Below, in pieces: positions 5,170 through 6,366 of a DNA stretch of 6,366 bases. The position numbers and the translations under genes are program-made. Positions within the stretch are counted from its first letter, which is position 1, and each line of letters opens with the position of its first letter. A model generated the notes under the pieces. That model had not been told where the DNA came from, ran no database searches, and was given only the letters and a program-made list of their open reading frames with translations. This DNA comes from an uncultured Acidimicrobium sp. (GTDB taxonomy: Bacteria; Actinomycetota; Acidimicrobiia; Acidimicrobiales; Ilumatobacteraceae), in contig CAITUB010000184.1 of the NCBI GenBank assembly GCA_903895515.1, positions 1 through 6,366 on the forward strand, given 5' to 3'.

Positions 5170-6366
5170 ATGTCGTCTCCATTGCAGCCTTTAGGCGAAT
5201 CAACTTCACTTCGTACTCAACTATGCGGCGGTCTTCGTGCCGAGCACATAGGCAATACCGTCACCGTGTGTGGCTGGATCGCACGCCGTCGTGAGCACGG
5301 CGAGCATCTCGCCTTCCTCGACGTTCGCGACTACAGCGGAGTAATCCAATGTGTAGTCGACAATGAAACCGATGTTCGATCCGAATGGGTAGTGCAAGTT
5401 ACTGGTCGAGTACAGGCCCGTCCGGATGGCACCGTAAACACGAACCTGGTAACCGGTGACGTTGAATTGACGGACTGCAAAGTGGTTGTCCTGAACTCGG
5501 CAGAAGCACCTCCATTTCCAATCGATGCCCGTGCAGATGATGTTGACGAAAATGTTCGTTTGAAGTATCGCTATCTCGACATTCGTCGCGAGCGCATGCA
5601 GCGCAACTTACGAATTCGCGCCAAGGTCAACTCTGCAATTCGTCGCGCCATGGAGTCGCAGAGTTTTGTTGAAGTAGAGACTCCGTTCCTCATGCCAAGC
5701 ACTCCAGAAGGAGCTCGCGAATTCTTGGTTCCTTCACGTAAAGAGCCTGGTTCGTTCTATGCGTTACCGCAGTCGCCGCAGTTGTGGAAGCAGTTGCTGA
5801 TGGTGGCGGGTATCGATCGCTATTACCAAATTGCTCGCTGCTTACGCGACGAGGACTTGCGCGCCGATCGTCAGTACGAATTCATGCAGCTCGATGCTGA
5901 AATGAGTTTCGTCACCAAAGACGACGTACTTGGTGCAATCAGCGAAGCCGTCATGGCTGCCGCAGAAGCGGTGCTGGGCGAACGTCCACCACAAATCGAG
6001 CAGATCACGTGGCTCGATGCAATGAATCGCTTTGGCCTCGATAAACCCGACATGCGTTTTGGTATGGAACTTATTGAACTCACCAGCGTGTTTGCCGGCA
6101 CCGAGTTCAAAGCATTTTCACAAGCGGAATCCATCAAGGGCATTCGTGTAGATGGTGCAACGTATCCAGACGCTGCCGCTTACGGCAGAAGCAAACTTGA
6201 CGCACTCACCGATCGCGCAAAACAAATCGGCGCTAAGGGCTTGGTGTGGATGAAGGTGGGCGAAGGACTTGCTCTCGATTCGCCAGTTGCCAAGTTCTTG
6301 TCAGATGCCGAGCGTGCTGCACTTGTTGCGGCAATGGGAGCACAACCTGGCGACCTGTTGTTGCTC
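5170..6366 (+). CDS. aspS: Aspartyl-tRNA synthetase (AspRS), 3' end beyond window
   Basis: AspRS is a cytoplasmic class IIb dimer that charges tRNA-Asp. The window holds 399 codons of a protein normally about 580-600 residues long, and the frame is still open at the edge. An N-terminal OB-fold anticodon-binding domain (about 30-108) has V-C-G-W-I-A-R-R-R-E-H-G (33-44). The catalytic core follows, with motif 1 around 160-173 and the flipping-loop segment S-T-P-E-G-A-R-E (177-184). The substrate-binding stretch is L-P-Q-S-P-Q-L-W-K-Q (199-208). Motif 2 is C-L-R-D-E-D-L-R-A-D-R-Q (224-235) with R226 and E228. The bacterial GAD insertion domain starts near 285 and is cut off; motif 3 lies outside. 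H43 and G87 match positions tied to relaxed anticodon recognition, so the enzyme is probably non-discriminating (tRNA-Asp and tRNA-Asn). Motif 2 continues R-Q-Y-E-F-M-Q where R-Q-P-E-F-T-Q is usual. ATG 5170 is chosen because it is the first in-frame ATG after the hisS stop and sits 14 residues before the conserved L-R-T-Q-L-C-G. It lies 12 bases after hisS, in the same frame. Confidence 0.95.
   Translation, partial: MSSPLQPLGESTSLRTQLCGGLRAEHIGNTVTVCGWIARRREHGEHLAFLDVRDYSGVIQCVVDNETDVRSEWVVQVTGRVQARPDGTVNTNLVTGDVELTDCKVVVLNSAEAPPFPIDARADDVDENVRLKYRYLDIRRERMQRNLRIRAKVNSAIRRAMESQSFVEVETPFLMPSTPEGAREFLVPSRKEPGSFYALPQSPQLWKQLLMVAGIDRYYQIARCLRDEDLRADRQYEFMQLDAEMSFVTKDDVLGAISEAVMAAAEAVLGERPPQIEQITWLDAMNRFGLDKPDMRFGMELIELTSVFAGTEFKAFSQAESIKGIRVDGATYPDAAAYGRSKLDALTDRAKQIGAKGLVWMKVGEGLALDSPVAKFLSDAERAALVAAMGAQPGDLLLL

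Noticed and set aside
1..6366. A new defence, mobile or biosynthetic system
   Set aside because: Every base apart from two 12-base gaps and the two partial-codon bases at the left edge belongs to a recognised core gene on one strand; no repeats, integrases, transposases or unknown genes are present.

Overview
The window carries five genes, all on the + strand and packed almost without gaps: the 3' end of secD, complete secF, a complete bifunctional (p)ppGpp synthetase/hydrolase gene (rel), complete hisS, and the 5' two-thirds of aspS. The order secD-secF-(apt)-rel-hisS-aspS is a familiar chromosomal housekeeping block of Actinobacteria. The actinobacterial-looking SecD transmembrane motif (D-S-Y-V-V-F-F-E-R), the medium base composition (G+C near half by eye) and the lack of apt between secF and rel suggest an actinobacterium outside the high-GC Streptomyces/Mycobacterium groups, perhaps an aquatic Acidimicrobiia-like lineage. 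That placement is an inference and is only moderately certain.

Layout: secD (3-533, 5' end outside the window) overlaps secF (530-1648) by four bases. A 12-base spacer leads to rel (1661-3892), which overlaps hisS (3889-5157) by four bases. Another 12-base spacer leads to aspS (5170 to beyond 6366). I see no promoter, terminator, tRNA, repeat array, insertion sequence or CRISPR array. No stretch longer than 12 bases is non-coding. The genes look like one transcription unit whose promoter and terminator lie outside the window.

How the genes work together: SecD and SecF form the proton-driven accessory complex of the Sec translocon. HisRS and AspRS charge tRNA. Rel senses uncharged tRNA on the ribosome and makes or degrades (p)ppGpp. 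Rel and two aminoacyl-tRNA synthetases therefore share a transcript, and the rel-hisS junction looks translationally coupled. AspRS carries the His/Gly pair associated with non-discriminating enzymes, which predicts that it also charges tRNA-Asn with Asp and that the cell has GatCAB.

I looked for an undescribed system and did not find one. This is a conserved core locus. The points worth checking are small: the missing apt, the predicted non-discriminating AspRS, a few changed residues in conserved synthetase and SecF motifs, and the design of the gene junctions.
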